Assembly: GCF_001427905.1 (NCBI RefSeq)
Contig: NZ_LMEF01000023.1
Location: 226,687 to 290,686 of the forward strand
DNA length: 64,000 nt
Origin: Flavobacterium sp. Root420
GTDB taxonomy: Bacteria; Bacteroidota; Bacteroidia; Flavobacteriales; Flavobacteriaceae
Direction of reading: 5' to 3'
Shown: positions 62,726 to 64,000 of the stretch, one piece after another
How the letters are laid out: each line of letters starts with the position of its first letter
Position numbering within the stretch: the first letter of the stretch is position 1
Program-made: the position numbers and the translations under genes
Notes under the pieces: generated by a model
The model's database searches: none
The model's input: the letters and a program-made list of their open reading frames with translations, nothing else
What the model was told of the DNA's origin: nothing

Positions 62726-64000
62726 TTACATTATTTTATTCGGATTGATATAACCATGTCCGGCTCTGAATATTTCAATACTATTTTCTTTAAAAGAGGC
62801 AGTATCACAAGCTTTAAAAAGCTTTTTCCTGATGGAAATAATATCAAGTTGTGGCTCTTTTTCAAGAATTTTCATTACCAGAGAAGCTACATAAGGAGCT
62901 GCCATACTGCTTCCGCTTTTAGAAGTCAGTTTATTTGATGCCCTGTTTTCTTTGCTGGAAGAAGAACAGGAGGATCTTATTTTAAAACCTGGTGCTACAA
63001 CTTCAGGTTTCATGCGCCCATCGACAGTAGGGCCTGAACTGCTAAAAGATAAAATAGGTTTTGCATCATCATTTTGATTGTAAGCCCCAACCACAATGCT
63101 ATATTTTGAATTACAAATAGAATTCGTCGTATGGGTTTTATTGGCAATTTTAGGTAAAAAGATAGATTGTCCACCGTCATCGCGTTCTATATAACAATGA
63201 TAACGCCCATTTTTCACCTTATTTCCAACCAATTCAATGGTCCAGAATTTAGAGTTTAATTTGCCGTTGACCAGAATATTAATTTGGTTTTTACCTGTAT
63301 TGGGTTCTTTGCATCTGTGAAGGCAAATACCAACTTCATCGCCATCTTTTAAAATCAGTTCATCTTTAAAGGGGGTTGACGAAAGCAATATTTTGTGATT
63401 GTCATCATACACGTTCATGCTCAAAATATCGTCTCCATGATACCAAATTTCCATTTCGTTTGCGGTGCGATCGTATTTTTTAAACATCCACGGTATTTTA
63501 ATTTTTTGATTGTTTTTAATGTCCCCATAAGTATGCACATTTGCCTGATGATAATTTCCTGTACTTTGTACAATAGCAGTTCCTTTTCTGGTTGCCAAAA
63601 TATGGTCAATAGCCTGTTCGACTACAGTTTCTCCAGTGTGTGCGTCTCCATGCCCACCAAGACTCATATTTATTACAATTGGACGATCTCCTGCTTCTGT
63701 CAATAAAAAATCAATTCCTTCGATTAATTTCACCGAATCGCCAAGAGATAAATTACAGCCGTTAACAAGATTTGTCCCCATATCTACGGCTAAAATCTCA
63801 ACATTTGGCGCGAAACTCTTTTGAGCTACAGCACCATTCCCGCAGGCAATTCCGAGAACGTGCGTGCCATGCGTGCCGTTTCCAAACAAATCTGATTTTC
63901 CCGGATGGTACCCCAACTTTTTAAACGGAAATTCATCAAGCAACGCCTCATTAATCTGGGCTTTAGAAATAATTCTTCCGTAGCCAAATTTATTCTCTTC
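62726..64000 (-). CDS. S8 subtilisin-type peptidase, N-terminus off the right edge
   Basis: A long frame read from the right edge. The visible codons begin EENKFGYGR, so the start lies outside; the TTG at 63943 is internal. Visible catalytic motifs: His in GNGTHGTHVLG, oxyanion Asn in VINMSLGGHG, and Ser in SGSSMAAPYVAS. The Asp motif must lie beyond the edge. Between the Asn and Ser regions lies a beta-rich insert of about 110 residues, similar in place to the jellyroll insert of Csp-type subtilases (inference). It is 12 bases upstream of the SGNH gene. Confidence 0.88.
   Translation of the reverse strand, partial: EENKFGYGRIISKAQINEALLDEFPFKKLGYHPGKSDLFGNGTHGTHVLGIACGNGAVAQKSFAPNVEILAVDMGTNLVNGCNLSLGDSVKLIEGIDFLLTEAGDRPIVINMSLGGHGDAHTGETVVEQAIDHILATRKGTAIVQSTGNYHQANVHTYGDIKNNQKIKIPWMFKKYDRTANEMEIWYHGDDILSMNVYDDNHKILLSSTPFKDELILKDGDEVGICLHRCKEPNTGKNQINILVNGKLNSKFWTIELVGNKVKNGRYHCYIERDDGGQSIFLPKIANKTHTTNSICNSKYSIVVGAYNQNDDAKPILSFSSSGPTVDGRMKPEVVAPGFKIRSSCSSSSKENRASNKLTSKSGSSMAAPYVASLVMKILEKEPQLDIISIRKKLFKACDTASFKENSIEIFRAGHGYINPNKIM

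Noticed and set aside
62726..63943. S8 peptidase beginning at a TTG at 63943
   Set aside because: The frame runs open to the right edge and the codons before the TTG fit the subtilase; the start is outside the window.
1..64000. tRNA, rRNA, CRISPR arrays or complete insertion sequences
   Set aside because: I found no cloverleaf-like cluster, ribosomal stretch, regular spacer-repeat array, or transposase with terminal repeats and target duplication. A computed scan could still find a tRNA I missed.

Overview
The window is a stretch of chromosome from a Flavobacterium-like member of the Bacteroidota. The evidence is an AT-rich base composition, a SusC/SusD outer-membrane pair, the lpxC-fabZ gene fusion, the type IX secretion regulator PorX, and at least nineteen copies of the Bacteroidota -7 promoter box TAnnTTTG just in front of genes. 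Shine-Dalgarno sites are almost absent. I see no rRNA, tRNA, CRISPR array or insertion sequence with paired ends. Most of the region reads as housekeeping core, with accessory genes in between.

Layout. 1-1670: the start of a VWA membrane protein, fabG, and a small membrane protein. 1743-11265: a cell-surface signalling and uptake locus, read right to left as ECF sigma factor, FecR anti-sigma, STN-bearing SusC/RagA receptor, SusD lipoprotein, HExxH zinc lipoprotein and DUF4302 lipoprotein. 11714-12142: a divergent GIY-YIG-like protein. 12283-19881: a minus-strand block of HD phosphohydrolase, lpxD, lpxC-fabZ, lpxA, efp, a second lpxD-like gene, a SnoaL-like protein and sucD, mainly lipid A synthesis. 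20105-24417: porX, tsaE, a GNAT, alanine dehydrogenase and a DUF4258 protein. 24495-37167: DNA and RNA maintenance (ung, mutS2, ettA, holA, an orphan HsdR_N protein, a tsaC-type gene, a UvrD/PcrA helicase) mixed with a DCC oxidoreductase, a glycosyltransferase and an OmpA lipoprotein.

37290-38051 is an accessory scar: a GC-rich palindromic repeat, a RelE/ParE-like toxin gene broken by one missing base, and a convergent antitoxin-like gene whose 3' end overlaps it. 38158-46833 holds a TauE exporter, a patatin, an M1 aminopeptidase translationally coupled to a REP-associated tyrosine transposase (RAYT), a Dph6-like enzyme, DUF1697, and a long PSD-family decarboxylase with a PsiD-like N-terminus. 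The RAYT gene carries a pair of inverted REP-like hairpins inside its reading frame. 47216-51773 has recG, a PAS protein, a six-helix membrane sensor ending in a kinase helix without its histidine, and a thioredoxin-fold protein. 52301-57936 is a complete tripartite RND efflux operon. Bestrophin and pheT follow, and the window ends in an SGNH hydrolase and an S8 subtilase cut by the right edge.

A theme that the gene list does not explain is the intergenic DNA. About eighteen gaps contain inverted or tandem arrays of a few short words, such as ctaagattctaag, gattttagat, agaataaag and cacgaattcac. Several fold into long near-perfect hairpins, the best with 37-bp perfect arms at 49504-49584. Together with the RAYT-borne element and the toxin scar, these are the parts most worth a second look.
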